64,000 nucleotides of DNA. Source: Viridibacillus soli. GTDB taxonomy: Bacteria; Bacillota; Bacilli; Bacillales_A; Planococcaceae. The notes beneath the pieces were generated by a model, which saw only the letters and a program-made list of their open reading frames with translations, was not told where the DNA came from and did no database searches. Positions 36,401-46,597 of this stretch are shown one piece after another. The position numbers were made by a program, and so were the translations under genes. How positions within the stretch are numbered: position 1 is the stretch's first letter; every line of letters begins with the position of its first letter. The stretch spans positions 1-64,000 of the forward strand of contig NZ_JAEOAH010000031.1 of the NCBI RefSeq assembly GCF_016612995.1, read 5' to 3'.

Positions 36401-37975
36401 TTACACCTTTATGCTCTCTATATGTTCATTTCGTAAATGGATTTTTCGGATTTTTCCTGATGCCGTTTTTGGTAATTTGTCTGTGAATGTAACACTCTTA
36501 ATCGATTTAAAATGAGCTAGTTTGGAACGAGAGAATTCAATGATTTCTTGTTCTGTTACTTGCTCATTTTCTCGTAATACGATATAAGCATGTGGTGATT
36601 CTCCCCATTTCTCATGAGGAATGGCAATGACTGCTGCTTCCAAAATAGCGGGATGATCATACAGCACGCCTTCTACCTCAATAGAAGAAATATTCTCACC
36701 TCCGCTAATAATAATATCCTTTTTACGGTCCGTAATTTCGAAATAGCCCTTATCTTCTATTGTCCCTACATCACCTGTATGGAGCCAACCATTTTGGATT
36801 GCTTCCAATGTCGCTCGCTCATTTTTCCAATAACCTTTCATGACTCCATGGCTACGGACGATGATTTCACCAGTAGATCTGCCATCATGTGCTACTTCTG
36901 CACCAAACTCATCAACTACTTTTACTTCAGCCCCAATCATCTGATAGCCTGCTTTGGCTTTTAGACGAGATTTTTCGTCCTCGGATAAATCTTTAAACTG
37001 TGGCAGAATTCTAGAAATGAGACTCAGTGGTGAAGATTCCGTCATTCCGTATACTTGGATAAATTCCCAACCAAGTTCTTGTTCTATTTTTTTGACAAAA
37101 GCATGCGGAGGTGCAGAACCTGCAAGTACGATACGTACCTTTTGCTCAATGACAGGCTTATGCTCATCATAATATTGTAAAAGCGAATTCAGTACAGTTG
37201 GCGCCATATGAATGACTGAGACACCTTGCTCTTTAATTTCGCGGAAAATCGCTTCAGGTGTCGCCTTTTTTAAGCAAATATGCGTCGCGCCATTCGCTGT
37301 ATAATAAAACGGCGCTCCCCAGCCATTCACATGGAACATCGGTAAAACATGCAAGTATACATCTTCATCCGTGACGCGCAAATGATGCATCGAGCTTAAT
37401 GCATGTATATAATTATTACGATGTGTCAGTATAACCCCTTTTGGATCCCCTGTAGTTCCACTTGTATAAAGCAGACTGCAGACATCATTTTCATCCAATT
37501 CAGCACGTTTAAATGTTTCAGGAGAAAAATATGCTAACCACTCATCATAACCAATTTCATCCGTTGCATCTTCCTTATAATGCACAATAATATGCTCGAC
37601 TGTCTGTAAGGATTCCTTTATTGGTAAGATTAAATCGTATAAATCTTGATCAACAAAAAGCACTTTAGATTCACTATGATTTAGGATAAATAAATAATCT
37701 TCTGGCTTTAATCGGATATTGAGAGGCACCATTATTGCACTTAATTGGAATAGGCCATAAAAACCTTCCAACATTTCAACTGTATTAGAAGCTAGATAAG
37801 CAATCCGATCTCCTTTTTCAACGCCCAATGACTTCAATCCTCTAGAAAGCTGGTTTACTCGCCCCTCTAACTGGCGATATGAAAAGGATCTTCCTTCACA
37901 AAAAACAGCAGCTTTATCCCCGTATAGTGCAACTGCTCGATCAAGGAAATGCGTTAAAACTAATGGTACATTCAT
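36401..37975 (-). CDS. acyl-CoA synthetase (AMP-forming fatty acid--CoA ligase)
   Basis: A 524-residue adenylate-forming enzyme that activates a carboxylic acid with ATP and transfers it to CoA. Motifs: LLYTSGTTGDPKGVILTHRN (P-loop, about residue 170), VYGMTESSP, GWLHTGDVGTIEDKGYFEITDRKKDIIISGGENISS (hinge and A8) and the catalytic lysine in PKTASGKIRK near the C-terminus. It resembles medium/long-chain fatty-acyl-CoA ligases of Bacillales. I choose the ATG at 37975 because AAAGGGTG lies 8 nt upstream. Monocistronic. Confidence 0.88.
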   Translation of the reverse strand: MNVPLVLTHFLDRAVALYGDKAAVFCEGRSFSYRQLEGRVNQLSRGLKSLGVEKGDRIAYLASNTVEMLEGFYGLFQLSAIMVPLNIRLKPEDYLFILNHSESKVLFVDQDLYDLILPIKESLQTVEHIIVHYKEDATDEIGYDEWLAYFSPETFKRAELDENDVCSLLYTSGTTGDPKGVILTHRNNYIHALSSMHHLRVTDEDVYLHVLPMFHVNGWGAPFYYTANGATHICLKKATPEAIFREIKEQGVSVIHMAPTVLNSLLQYYDEHKPVIEQKVRIVLAGSAPPHAFVKKIEQELGWEFIQVYGMTESSPLSLISRILPQFKDLSEDEKSRLKAKAGYQMIGAEVKVVDEFGAEVAHDGRSTGEIIVRSHGVMKGYWKNERATLEAIQNGWLHTGDVGTIEDKGYFEITDRKKDIIISGGENISSIEVEGVLYDHPAILEAAVIAIPHEKWGESPHAYIVLRENEQVTEQEIIEFSRSKLAHFKSIKSVTFTDKLPKTASGKIRKIHLRNEHIESIKV

Positions 37976-38265
37976 CCCCAAACACCCTTTCTATTAAATG
38001 GAATTATTACCATTTTACATTTAATAGATAATTCTGTCATCTTATATTTATTAAAAATGACCAAAATGTTTAGCGCTTTAAAACAACAAAGGGGGTTATG
38101 TTATAACCGTTTGAATAAAAGTTTATTTCTGGAACAATTACCAATATGAAAGCTTCTATTAAAACAAAACAATACTAGAAAGAGAGGTTAATGAACATCT
38201 TATATGTTCGGCTGGTGAAAGAAAGCTTACTAGCCAAAGACAATCAACATTCGGAGGTTTAATTA

Positions 38266-39130
38266 CGTGGATCATTTTAAAGAAAAGAAAAACGATGAAG
38301 TTCATAGGACTAATCAATCACAAAATAAATCGGTGAATATAAAGAATAAAATCCTCGCTTAAAATGGACCATTTATCTAGAATCATCGGACTTCCTGGCG
38401 AAACTGTTGAAATAAAAGATGGTAAAGTATTCATTAGTAGACAAAAGCTAGATACCTTTTACGGCCTACCTCAAGTACAAGGTGCGAATACAGAAGAAGA
38501 ATTAAAAAAGCTATACCACTCTGAAGATACTTCAGAAGACCTTCAAAATGCGAAAGAAAAACTGCACTACTCACTAAAATCATTTACATTAAAAGAAAAT
38601 GAGGTTTTTGTTCTACCTGATAACAGAGAATACGCAGACAAAATCATCTTAAAGTTAAATGACATTCATGCGATTGTTTTAGGTTATGAAGATGCTAAAG
38701 TACAATTCACATTAACGAAAAAAGAAAAAAAACTACAAAGCATTCAAGACCGATTTGAATCAGAAACATTTAAAGGGTTTACAACCACTAAGTATTGCGA
38801 AGATGTACCTTTGGGCTATGATTGATAATCTCACAAGACTAGAATATGCTTTTTATACTGACAGAGAAGAAGATCAAATATTAACTTTGGAAGAACATTT
38901 AAGTAATCACAAAAACTCGCCACAGAAAATGATGAGAACTGAACGTAAATTATTACAAGCACATTCTTTTAATAATATTGAAAAAGGTACATGACAATTG
39001 CATGAAGAAGATTATAGTGGTTTCATATCCTTCCCTTCCTATGATAATCCAAATGTAGACATAGGTTTTCGAATGATTTGCAATGAAGACGGTATTTGGC
39101 AAGTAGCTTTTTTTACCTACACAGTAATAA
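38266..39130 (+). pseudogene. degraded signal-peptidase-I-like gene with C-terminal extension
   Basis: A GTG-started frame at 38266 stops after about 31 codons. From 38364 a frame reads RIIGLPGETVEIKDGKVFI and NEVFVLPDNREYADK, the C-terminal lysine/box motifs of S26 signal peptidases. The segment with the membrane anchor and catalytic Ser is missing. The frame then breaks near 38800, and a second frame continues (EYAFYTDREEDQ...), followed by a third (EEDYSGFISFPSYDNPNVDIGF). It is a multi-frameshift remnant with no start or ribosome-binding site for the peptidase part. Confidence 0.7.
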
Positions 39131-39135
39131 TCACA

Positions 39136-39187
39136 AAAACAACCTGTCTCAGATACTGATATTTTCAGTTATGTGACAGGTTGTTTT
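39136..39187 (+). terminator. intrinsic terminator
   Basis: AAAACAACCTGTC pairs perfectly with GACAGGTTGTTTT around a 26-nt loop, with Ts after it on the plus strand. It ends the transcript of the decayed signal peptidase locus. Confidence 0.7.
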
Positions 39188-39212
39188 TATCACGATAAGA
39201 ATCTAGTACTTA

Positions 39213-39362
39213 CTATTTTCCCTTTCGATTTTTGTCGAAAAACGCCTTAATTTCTTCCTGATTAGACACAACCAAAAATCTATCATGACAAGACTCATAT
39301 TTACGGAAGAAATTCGGCTTCTCAATCTCTTCAAAATGTTTATTCCATTGAATCAATTTCAT
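39213..39362 (-). pseudogene. 49-codon fragment next to the IS1182 element
   Basis: The open frame encodes KLIQWNKHFEEIEKPNFFRK ... AFFDKNRKGK: charged, normal codon use, but no ribosome-binding site. It lies just outside the transposase gene. It may be the C-terminal end of a gene cut by the insertion. No family recognised. Confidence 0.4.
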
Positions 39363-39420
39363 AAATCGTATTTTTTTAGAGTATAGACTACTACAATAGT
39401 ACGAAATTTATTTTTAAAAA

Positions 39421-40785
39421 TTAAGCTACGTTTGGTTGTTCACGTAAAACTTTGTTGATACGATGGACTGCTAATTTGCTCGCGTTGTAAATCAGTGTAA
39501 TCAATTGGAAATGACACTTTTCTTTTTTCCCAGATCGATGGCGGACATTGTTCAGTTGAAAATAGCCTTTTAAATAAGCGTTGGTCCGTTCAACTGCACT
39601 GCGCTCTTTGTAAAGTTTTATCCACTTTTCTGAACCACGTGCTGGGTTTGTATATTTCCGCAAATCGGTCTCACATTTAATTTTAAAGACCTTTTGACAG
39701 AGCGATTCATGTTGCAATGGGCAAGTTATACATTCTTTTGGCTGTGTGTATTTGAGCGTTTCATACTGCTTATCATAACTATCGTAACGATAACTATGTT
39801 CGCGTACACATGTCGGTGCGAAATGTCCATCGAAGCCGACATATTCGACATATTCACCTTCATTGCGAACATTGTATGGAATGACTGCCTGCAACTTGAG
39901 GGCCTGTAGCTGTTCATAAATTGGCGCATAGTCATATCCTGCATCAAAAATGCCGCTGGAAAAATGGTGAGGAAAAAGCGTTTGTACCTTTTTAAGTAAT
40001 GGAATGGCCGCTTTACTATCATTTAAATTCGCTGAAGTCATTAAGCCACAAATAATATATTGGCTTTTGGTAGAAACAGCGAGATGTGCTTTGAAACCAT
40101 ACCAGGCAAGGTTTTCACCTTCGCTATTCCTTTTTATACCCCACATAGGCGTAATAGGTGCTTCTTGCCAGAGTGTTGCTGTGGTTTCATTTAATTGTGC
40201 TTTGATTTCTTTTTGGTAGAGAGTTAAATTGGCTTCTTGTAGTAGTTTTTCTTGAAGCCATTGTTCCTGTTCTTCTTTTGATTTACGTCCGCGCTTTTTA
40301 GGCGCTAACTTCTCTTTTTTCGGTGAAGGTTTCTGTGCGTCACGTGCTTCAAAATGCGTCGCATCAATGGCGATGTTTTTATCGTCTAGGAAACCTTCTA
40401 CCATCGCGAGTTGAATGAGTTGATCTTGCATTTTACCCAGTATATCGGACTGACTAATCACATGAATCATGCGTGAATACGCAGCTTCAGACGGCACAAT
40501 ATCTGAATGCAGAAAACCACAAGCAAGGCGAAGGAAAGGATCCATTTTTAAACGATTAACCAAATCTTTAATGGTCGGTATACGCCCCACAATACGTGCA
40601 ATGAGTGACTGGATCATCGCACCGTAATTTAACTCACGAGGAGCCCCTTTCATCGCCTTCTTTGAGAACAAGTGAAAGAGTGGTTGTATATCAAATGTCG
40701 AAAAAATGGCATCAAATCGATGGATTGGTTCCATTTCATATAATTCATGGATGTCAAAAAGGCTAATCTGCTTTACAATAGTCAT
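39421..40785 (-). mobile_element. IS1182-family transposase
   Basis: A 454-residue DDE transposase of the IS1182 (IS5-like DUF772 plus DDE_Tnp_1) type. The N-terminal DUF772 region is EPIHRFDAIFSTFDIQPLF...MIQSLIARIVGRIPTIKDLVNRL; the catalytic part has NIAIDATHFEARD, IFDAGYDYAPIY and ERSAVERTNAYLKGYF. The frame is complete, so the element may be active. I could not identify convincing terminal inverted repeats on either side, so the ends are undefined. Confidence 0.9.
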
Positions 40786-41143
40786 AAGGCATTCGCTCCA
40801 ATCGGTCTAGGTTGTTTAGTCGCTACCATTATACCGAATTTGGGGAGGTGCCTGTTTTTTATTGTCTGAAAGACGTTGATATGACTGAGCTCAGAATTAT
40901 GAAATTAACTCATATATCTATACCTCGTTTTTTTATTAACCCGCGTTAGTTTAAGTGTAACATTTCACACTGGATCGCCGAAATCTACTTGATGTTTTGG
41001 ACATAAAAATAGACCATCGAAATGGGGTCTTGTTTAACTAAAGCCCCCGTTAGTTTAAGTACAAACCTTCACAATCTCCCTTTAGTTCCATAAAACAAAT
41101 ATGTGCCAAAGCAACTCCCTTATTGCATCTGTTAGGTTAAGAA

Positions 41144-41281
41144 CTACGCTTTTTTATTTTTAATCTCTTCCAACAGAGAGATAACCCTTTCATTCTGTTT
41201 AATTATTGTTTGATTTTGATTTCTCATTTTTGTGAAGTTAAATAAAAATATTAATAAGATTGCTAATATAAGGAAACTCAT
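41144..41281 (-). CDS. 45-residue single-helix membrane protein
   Basis: Small gene: one membrane helix (FLILAILLIFLFNF), then a charged helix ending ISLLEEIKNKKA. A GAGGTG site sits 5 nt before the ATG at 41281. Small proteins of this form are common in Bacillales. Function is unknown. Confidence 0.6.
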   Translation of the reverse strand: MSFLILAILLIFLFNFTKMRNQNQTIIKQNERVISLLEEIKNKKA

Positions 41282-41401
41282 AATTCACCTCTACACTCTA
41301 CTTTTCTCTAAATTATACCAGTTCTTGCAACTAACCTGCCCCGTTAGTTGAATTAGAACAGCGACGCTTATTAAACAATCGCGCCCGATTGCTTCAAACT
41401 T

Positions 41402-41995
41402 TTATTTATGAGATATATCATAAAAAACGGTGGTATAGTAATCAAAACCTGCCCAGAAATCTCCTTGTAAATTACCTAACAACCTTTGCAAATCACTTCT
41501 CGAAAAATATTTTCCGTTTCTTATAAATCTAATACTTTCTTCCAAATCAAGGAAATTATTTATGCTGTCAACCATGTATACTCTTTCTTCTCTGGAATAA
41601 TCTCCTTCAGAAACAAGGTCTAACAGGGTATTTCTTGCCTGTTGTACATCGAAAAGCATTCTATCCAGTTTATCTTTATCAATTGTTTTGGAGTCCGTGC
41701 CGATCAGCCATTCTTGTTCAAAAATCGGAAGAATAAATTGAGTTCGATTTACCGTAGGATTGTAATTATCACTTTCTAAATCCTTTTTTAGATCCTTCTC
41801 ATAGGCAGCTTTAAACTCGCCAATCTCTTCTTCGTAGGTTTTGCCATTATGGGTTTCCGAACCAGGATGATATGTAAAGCTTTGATGGATGCTAAAAAGC
41901 GATAATGGATAATACCAAGATATGAAAGCTATAACAAGTACAATAAATACTCCTGAGCCTATCCCCCAGACCTTCCTTTTACGTTTTGTATTCAT
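41402..41995 (-). CDS. membrane-anchored hypothetical protein
   Basis: 197 residues with one N-terminal membrane helix after KRKRK (about 10-28) and a long, mostly helical, charged extracytoplasmic part. I do not recognise a family. It lies in a stretch where each gene is separated by copies of the dispersed hairpin repeat, which suggests an accessory region. Confidence 0.6.
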   Translation of the reverse strand: MNTKRKRKVWGIGSGVFIVLVIAFISWYYPLSLFSIHQSFTYHPGSETHNGKTYEEEIGEFKAAYEKDLKKDLESDNYNPTVNRTQFILPIFEQEWLIGTDSKTIDKDKLDRMLFDVQQARNTLLDLVSEGDYSREERVYMVDSINNFLDLEESIRFIRNGKYFSRSDLQRLLGNLQGDFWAGFDYYTTVFYDISHK

Positions 41996-42191
41996 ATAAA
42001 TCCCCTTTATCTTCAGACTAATCTGCTTGTTTATTCAGATGGTTATATAACAATATGGCCCGATTGTTGAACACAAGTTAAACAATACTCTTCAACTAAC
42101 CTGCCCCATTAGTTGAATAAGAAAAGAGCTGTCTGAACAGTTCAATGATCTTCAAGTAAAGCCTCCGTTAGTGAAATAAAAACCTGAAATA

Positions 42192-42458
42192 CTAACCTAG
42201 ATTAGTTAGAGAATAGAAAGCGATAATACCCATTACCGCAAATATTTGAATGATAATCCCGACCACGCTACAAATTAAACCAGAAGTAGCTAAGCCACCG
42301 CCACCTTGATTTGTTTTTAAAATTTCTTTTGTCGCTTTTCTTGAAAATACAACTCCTATAACACCAAGAATCAACCCGATGTATGGTATTAGAATTGAAA
42401 GAACACCAAGAGTTAAGGAAATTACCGAATTACTGTTTGTTGGAGTTTTTTCAACCAT
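42192..42458 (-). CDS. DUF4190 membrane protein
   Basis: About 88 residues with two membrane helices and the DUF4190 pattern NSVISLTLGVLSILIPYIGLILGVIGVVFSRKA...GLATSGLICSVVGII. Function is unknown. The ATG at 42458 has GAGGTGG 8 nt upstream; two earlier in-frame starts lie inside or on that site. Confidence 0.75.
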   Translation of the reverse strand: MVEKTPTNSNSVISLTLGVLSILIPYIGLILGVIGVVFSRKATKEILKTNQGGGGLATSGLICSVVGIIIQIFAVMGIIAFYSLTNLG

Positions 42459-42686
42459 TTTCATTTCCACCTCGATTCATAATACTAAAAATAGTAGTCT
42501 GTATTTGTACTAACAACAAAAAAACAAGATTGTATAGACATTCTAATTCAACAATTCTGCCCCTTTAGTTGAATAAGAAAAAAGAGCTGTTCTGGACAGC
42601 TCTAACGATCTTGTACTAAGAACCCATTTCTTTAAGTACATTTCTTCACATTCATATAAAGTAAAATACACCTGTTGAGTTTGTTA

Positions 42687-42917
42687 CTATTTTTTCTTAT
42701 TTGATAGTATATAAACACATACAAGTATAACTGCAATGATTGAAGTGATTATAGAATATCTAAAAATATGAAAGAAAAACTCTGGATAAGGTGTTACAAC
42801 AAATGAAGTCATCCCCTCTACATCAGTTGTGCTTTCTTCTATTTGCATAAAAGCGACTAATATGAAGAAAGTAACAACAAATGAATATATCCCTGTTTTC
42901 ACTAAGATTTTCTCCAT
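42687..42917 (-). CDS. small two-helix membrane protein
   Basis: 76 residues with two membrane helices (about 10-25 and 50-70), an extracytoplasmic loop and a KKK tail. AGGGGGT precedes the ATG. No family recognised. Confidence 0.55.
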   Translation of the reverse strand: MEKILVKTGIYSFVVTFFILVAFMQIEESTTDVEGMTSFVVTPYPEFFFHIFRYSIITSIIAVILVCVYILSNKKK

Positions 42918-43083
42918 TTAAAAACCCCCTAAAATGTAACGCACTTGGTCCAATAGAGGAAGTTAAACAAAATACGTTTGAGTTATTGTTTTTTTCGATT
43001 TTACTATACTTTACCACATTTATACTAATATAACTTATTCAACTAAACTCCCTCTATAAACATTGAAGTATCAACGGTTTTCA

Positions 43084-43421
43084 TCACTTCGTGATGTATT
43101 GAAAATATTTTTCCATCTCTTTTGTAAACAGATGATTGAATTTATAGTTTTTATTACCAAATTGAGCGTACGCTTCGCTAAAACTAATGAAAATCATTAG
43201 CTTTGTTAGTCCACTATTTGATGCACAATGGATCTCTGCGATGCTTATGACGACGTACCCTCCCATGTCTCTTAGCGTCAGTGCGCTTACATTCCTTCGT
43301 TCGGTCTATTCATAAGGCAGAGGCCTGCTAAGCTGCCCCGGGGACTCTTGGTCTAAGTTTAGTTATGTTGCCGGCTTCTCCGTGTCATCCTTCTTGTTAT
43401 AGTTCGATGAAAAGAATTTGT
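43084..43421 (-). other. IS110 downstream non-coding region, candidate bridge RNA
   Basis: The 3' side of the IS110 transposase gene holds about 200 bp that are more GC-rich than the neighbourhood (for example around 43260-43400) and without a convincing gene. IS110 elements encode a structured bridge RNA in a flanking non-coding end. The far part (43084-43210) may instead be the tail of an interrupted host gene. Confidence 0.4.
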
Positions 43422-44699
43422 TTACGCTGCCTCTGCGAGACAGTAGAGGTCTTTCATCATATGTTTCTCGTTAAAACGGACTTTCTTTTTACAAATACCA
43501 TGTAATACCTTCAGTAATTTACCACACAGTACCACCATTGATTGCTTTCCACGTAAAGGATTTTGTTGACGTGTTGTGTAATATTCATGAAGCTGCTTAA
43601 ACGCTTTATTGTGACGAATGAGTGGTACTATTACTTTAAACAGAATATATCTAAGTCTCTTTCTTCCTCGTTTGGAGATATGTTTTTGCCCTTTATGTTG
43701 ACCAGATGAGTTTTCACGTAATGTTAATCCCGCTAGTTTGATGAGTTGGCGTGGATTTTCATAAAGTGAAAAGCATCCTACTTCTGAAAGTAAATCAACA
43801 ATCGTGGCATCTCCTAAACCTGGAACTGATGCAAGTAAATCATATTCCATCGTTGTTTTAGCCATTTCGGCTAATTGATTATTTACAGATTCAATTTCGC
43901 TTTCTAATAAGCGATACTGACGTAGGAACGTGGCGATTTCACGTCGGGCCATCTCTGTTCCTTCTGTCAGTCCAATAGAGTTTATCGCAGCTTCAATAAG
44001 TAGCTTTGCTTTAGGTAACTGTGGAACTCTCATCCCCTCTACCTGTCGGTAGAGAAAAACAAGCTGTTCAGCATTTTTCAGTTCAATATCCTGTGGCAAC
44101 GGAGTCATTTCAAGGGTGGCAAGTGCCATCTTACCAAAAGACGGAAAGACTTGAGTAAACTCTGGAAAGTAACGATCCAGCCAACGAATGATTCGATTTT
44201 TAATACTTGCTAAGTCCTCCGTTAATTTGGAACGAAGGGTAGAACCAATGCGCAATTCAGCATTTATGTCTTTTAATAAACGTGGATAACTAAAACGTCC
44301 GTCTTTCACTAAACGAGCAATGACTAGCGCATCTTTTTTATCGTGCTTGGTCGGTAAATTATCATCCAGTTCTTTCGAACGTTTGACGTGCATTGGATTG
44401 ACCATGACGAGTGGGATTCCATATTGGTCTAAGAAATACGCTAAATTCATCCAATAGTGACCCGTAGGTTCAATTCCAACAATTACTTCTGTCTTCTGAG
44501 TTTCTTTCATCGTTAGTCGAATCTTTTCATACAAACTTTCAAAGCCTTCTTTTGATTGATGTATAGCAAAAGCTTTTTCTATCACGCGTCCTCGTTCATC
44601 GACAAAGCATGCGTAATGAACGCGCTTGGCGATGTCTATACCAACGACGAGTGTATTATCAGTCACTTGATTAATTTTAGAATTCATTTTAGAATGCAT
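43422..44699 (-). mobile_element. IS110-family transposase
   Basis: A 425-residue IS110 recombinase. The N-terminal DEDD RuvC-like domain is seen in VVGIDIAKRVHYACFVD, VIVGIEPTGHYWMNLA and KHDKKDALVIARLVKDGR. The C-terminal Transposase_20 domain is seen in LLASVPGLGDATIVDLLSEVGCF and ENSSGQHKGQKHISKRGRKRLRY with the catalytic Ser. AAGGAGG precedes the ATG. Complete and possibly active. IS110 elements have no true terminal inverted repeats, so I give only the gene. Confidence 0.93.
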
Positions 44700-45031
44700 T
44701 TAGGAGTCCTCCTTGTAGATGTTGGGTCAATGGTCGTTGACACTCAGCATCATACTAGAGGACTCTTTTTCTTTCAAGACCCTGAACATCTTTCAAACAG
44801 GAATGCTGCCCCGTTAGTTCAATAAAGAAAAAAGAGCTCAAACCACCAAACTAACTTGCCCCGTTAGTGGAAATAATTAAAAGCTGCCTAAAAACTGCTC
44901 TATCTTCAAACGTACCTGTAAGTTCAGTAAGGGTGTTAGTGATTCTAGGAAGCATTTTATTTACAACAAGTATATTTAAGTAATTTGGAACAAATATTAT
45001 ACCTGTTGCAAACCCAAAGGAGGTGGATAAA

Positions 45032-45211
45032 ATGAACGCACAACGAGCAGAAGAAATTGCTTCTTCACCAATTATGGCTAGTGTAACCTATAATGAGGAA
45101 AGTATCTACATTGAGCACGTGGATAAACAAAATGGAACAGCTACAATCCATCCCCTTGATGAACCAAATAAAAAACAAAGTGTTTCTGTAACCAGCTTAA
45201 AAGAACAGTAA
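45032..45211 (+). CDS. sspH: H-type small acid-soluble spore protein
   Basis: A 59-residue protein of the SspH family: MNAQRAEEIASSP, then YIEHVDKQNGTATIHPLDEP and VSVTSLKEQ, which match the family layout along its whole length. SspH is a minor spore-core protein made in the forespore, normally under sigma-G. A strong AAAGGAGGTG site sets the start at 45032; a GTG three codons upstream lies inside that site. A hairpin follows the gene. It marks the host as a spore former. Confidence 0.88.
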   Translation: MNAQRAEEIASSPIMASVTYNEESIYIEHVDKQNGTATIHPLDEPNKKQSVSVTSLKEQ

Positions 45212-45223
45212 TTCCCTCGATTC

Positions 45224-45261
45224 AATAATAAACCTCCACTTTCGGGTGGTGGTTTATTGTT
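45224..45261 (+). terminator. terminator after sspH
   Basis: AATAAACC-TCCAC pairs with GTGG-TGGTTTATT (one mismatch). The T-run is short. Confidence 0.6.
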
Positions 45262-45370
45262 CGATTAAGTTCAATTCCCATCTTATTAATCAATCTATCC
45301 CCTTGTTGAACTATCCTGCCCCGTTAGTTGAATAGCAACAATTATTGAGAAAACAGCCTTATTTATATAA

Positions 45371-46597
45371 TTAATTTAAAGTTCTTGATGATTCTTTACT
45401 TTTATAATTGGATCTTTCCTTACTAATATAAAGAAATGTAAATATTAATACTAAAATTAATGAAATAAAACCAAAAGTAATTACTACTTTCTCAAATCCT
45501 ATTACATCAAGTAATAACCCTATCGTTACCATTGATATCTGTATTAGTGTTCTATCTATCATAGACTTAAATGCAAAAAAACGACCATGATACTCATTAG
45601 GAATAGTTTCTTGACATAAAGTGTTAAAAATAGGATTAAATACTCCATACGAAAAACCAAATAACCCAAACGCAAAAATTGTAAATAAAAACATACTAGA
45701 AAGAGAGAGTGAAAATTGAACGATAACAATTAAAAATGTTGAAACTAATAAACAAAAAATACGATTTTTGTTTTTAATTCTTTTACTAATAAATGTACTA
45801 GATAAAATAAGAGAAATACCTTCAACAGCATATAATATACCTTTTATAGAAGGATTGTTTTGGATAGAACTAATTTCAACTATAAATAAATTAAAACCCG
45901 CAATAAAAATTGTAGGAATTACAGATAAAAATAAAATCATTTTAACATCGAATCTTTGAGATATCACTGGAAATACTTCTTTGAATTCTATTTTTTTCTT
46001 TTTCCTTCTTATAAAACCATCATCTTTAATTTTTAAAGAAAATGTGATAATGAAAACAAATAAGAAAGCTACAAAGGATATGGTATAGAGAAAAGATAAT
46101 GATGCTACACTTATTATTAATCCACCAATAGTAGCTCCAAAAATTCTTGATAGAGTTACAATATTTAAATTTAAAGAATTTGCTACAATCAAATCTTTTT
46201 CATCGGTGATTTCAACTATTATAGCTTGTAGAGCAGGCTCAAAAAATGAAGCTGAACAACTTACACCAACACTATATGCTAACATCCACCACACAGAGTC
46301 TGTAGCTAAGGCAACAAACATAAAGCCAACAGACATCATTCTTAATATACCTACTATTAACAATATTTTCCTTTTTGCTATACCGTCTATTAATCTACCA
46401 GCATAAGGACCAATTAATACACTAAATACACTGCCAGCAACTAAAAGTATAGATTGTAATAGATGTGAATCTACATTTTTTTGTAAAAATTGAAGGTTTC
46501 CTATTAGCCCAATCCATAATGCTAGTTGAAATATTAATTGACTAGTAAACACTATAACTAAATTTTTGTTTTTGAACATTGTTTTTTTAAATTTCAT
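45371..46597 (-). CDS. MFS transporter (putative efflux)
   Basis: A 408-residue, 12-helix major facilitator. GPYAGRLIDGIAKRKILLIVG is the loop 2-3 motif and NEYHGRFFAFKSMIDR a family-typical late loop, close to macrolide-efflux-like MFS_3 proteins. Its ATG overlaps the end of the broken SagB-like gene, so the two were one operon; the transporter may have exported the product of that pathway. The DNA here is more AT-rich than the flanks. Confidence 0.8.
   Translation of the reverse strand: MKFKKTMFKNKNLVIVFTSQLIFQLALWIGLIGNLQFLQKNVDSHLLQSILLVAGSVFSVLIGPYAGRLIDGIAKRKILLIVGILRMMSVGFMFVALATDSVWWMLAYSVGVSCSASFFEPALQAIIVEITDEKDLIVANSLNLNIVTLSRIFGATIGGLIISVASLSFLYTISFVAFLFVFIITFSLKIKDDGFIRRKKKKIEFKEVFPVISQRFDVKMILFLSVIPTIFIAGFNLFIVEISSIQNNPSIKGILYAVEGISLILSSTFISKRIKNKNRIFCLLVSTFLIVIVQFSLSLSSMFLFTIFAFGLFGFSYGVFNPIFNTLCQETIPNEYHGRFFAFKSMIDRTLIQISMVTIGLLLDVIGFEKVVITFGFISLILVLIFTFLYISKERSNYKSKESSRTLN

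Larger units (their letters stand above)
41328..45330 (+). repeat. dispersed hairpin repeat family (at least six copies)
   Basis: Copies share an 8-bp arm, a loop CTGCCCC and arm GTTAGTTG: 41328-41350, 42093-42115, 42549-42571, 44806-44820 (one arm), 44850-44870 and 45308-45330. A second hairpin type with AGCCCCCGTTAGTTTAAG lies at about 41036-41061, with weaker relatives near 40938 and 42161. Two copies also carry a linker with a GAGCTG...CAGCTC hairpin, so a composite unit of roughly 100 bp seems to be repeated. All lie in intergenic gaps. Identity unknown. Confidence 0.7.

Noticed and set aside
39361-40860. Terminal inverted repeats of the IS1182 element
   Set aside because: The best similarity between the flanks (near 39390 and 40830) is in direct, not inverted, orientation, so I do not call ends.
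43084-43266. A 60-codon minus-strand frame beside the IS110 element as a gene
   Set aside because: It has no ribosome-binding site; it may be part of an interrupted gene or of the element end, and cannot be supported as a CDS.
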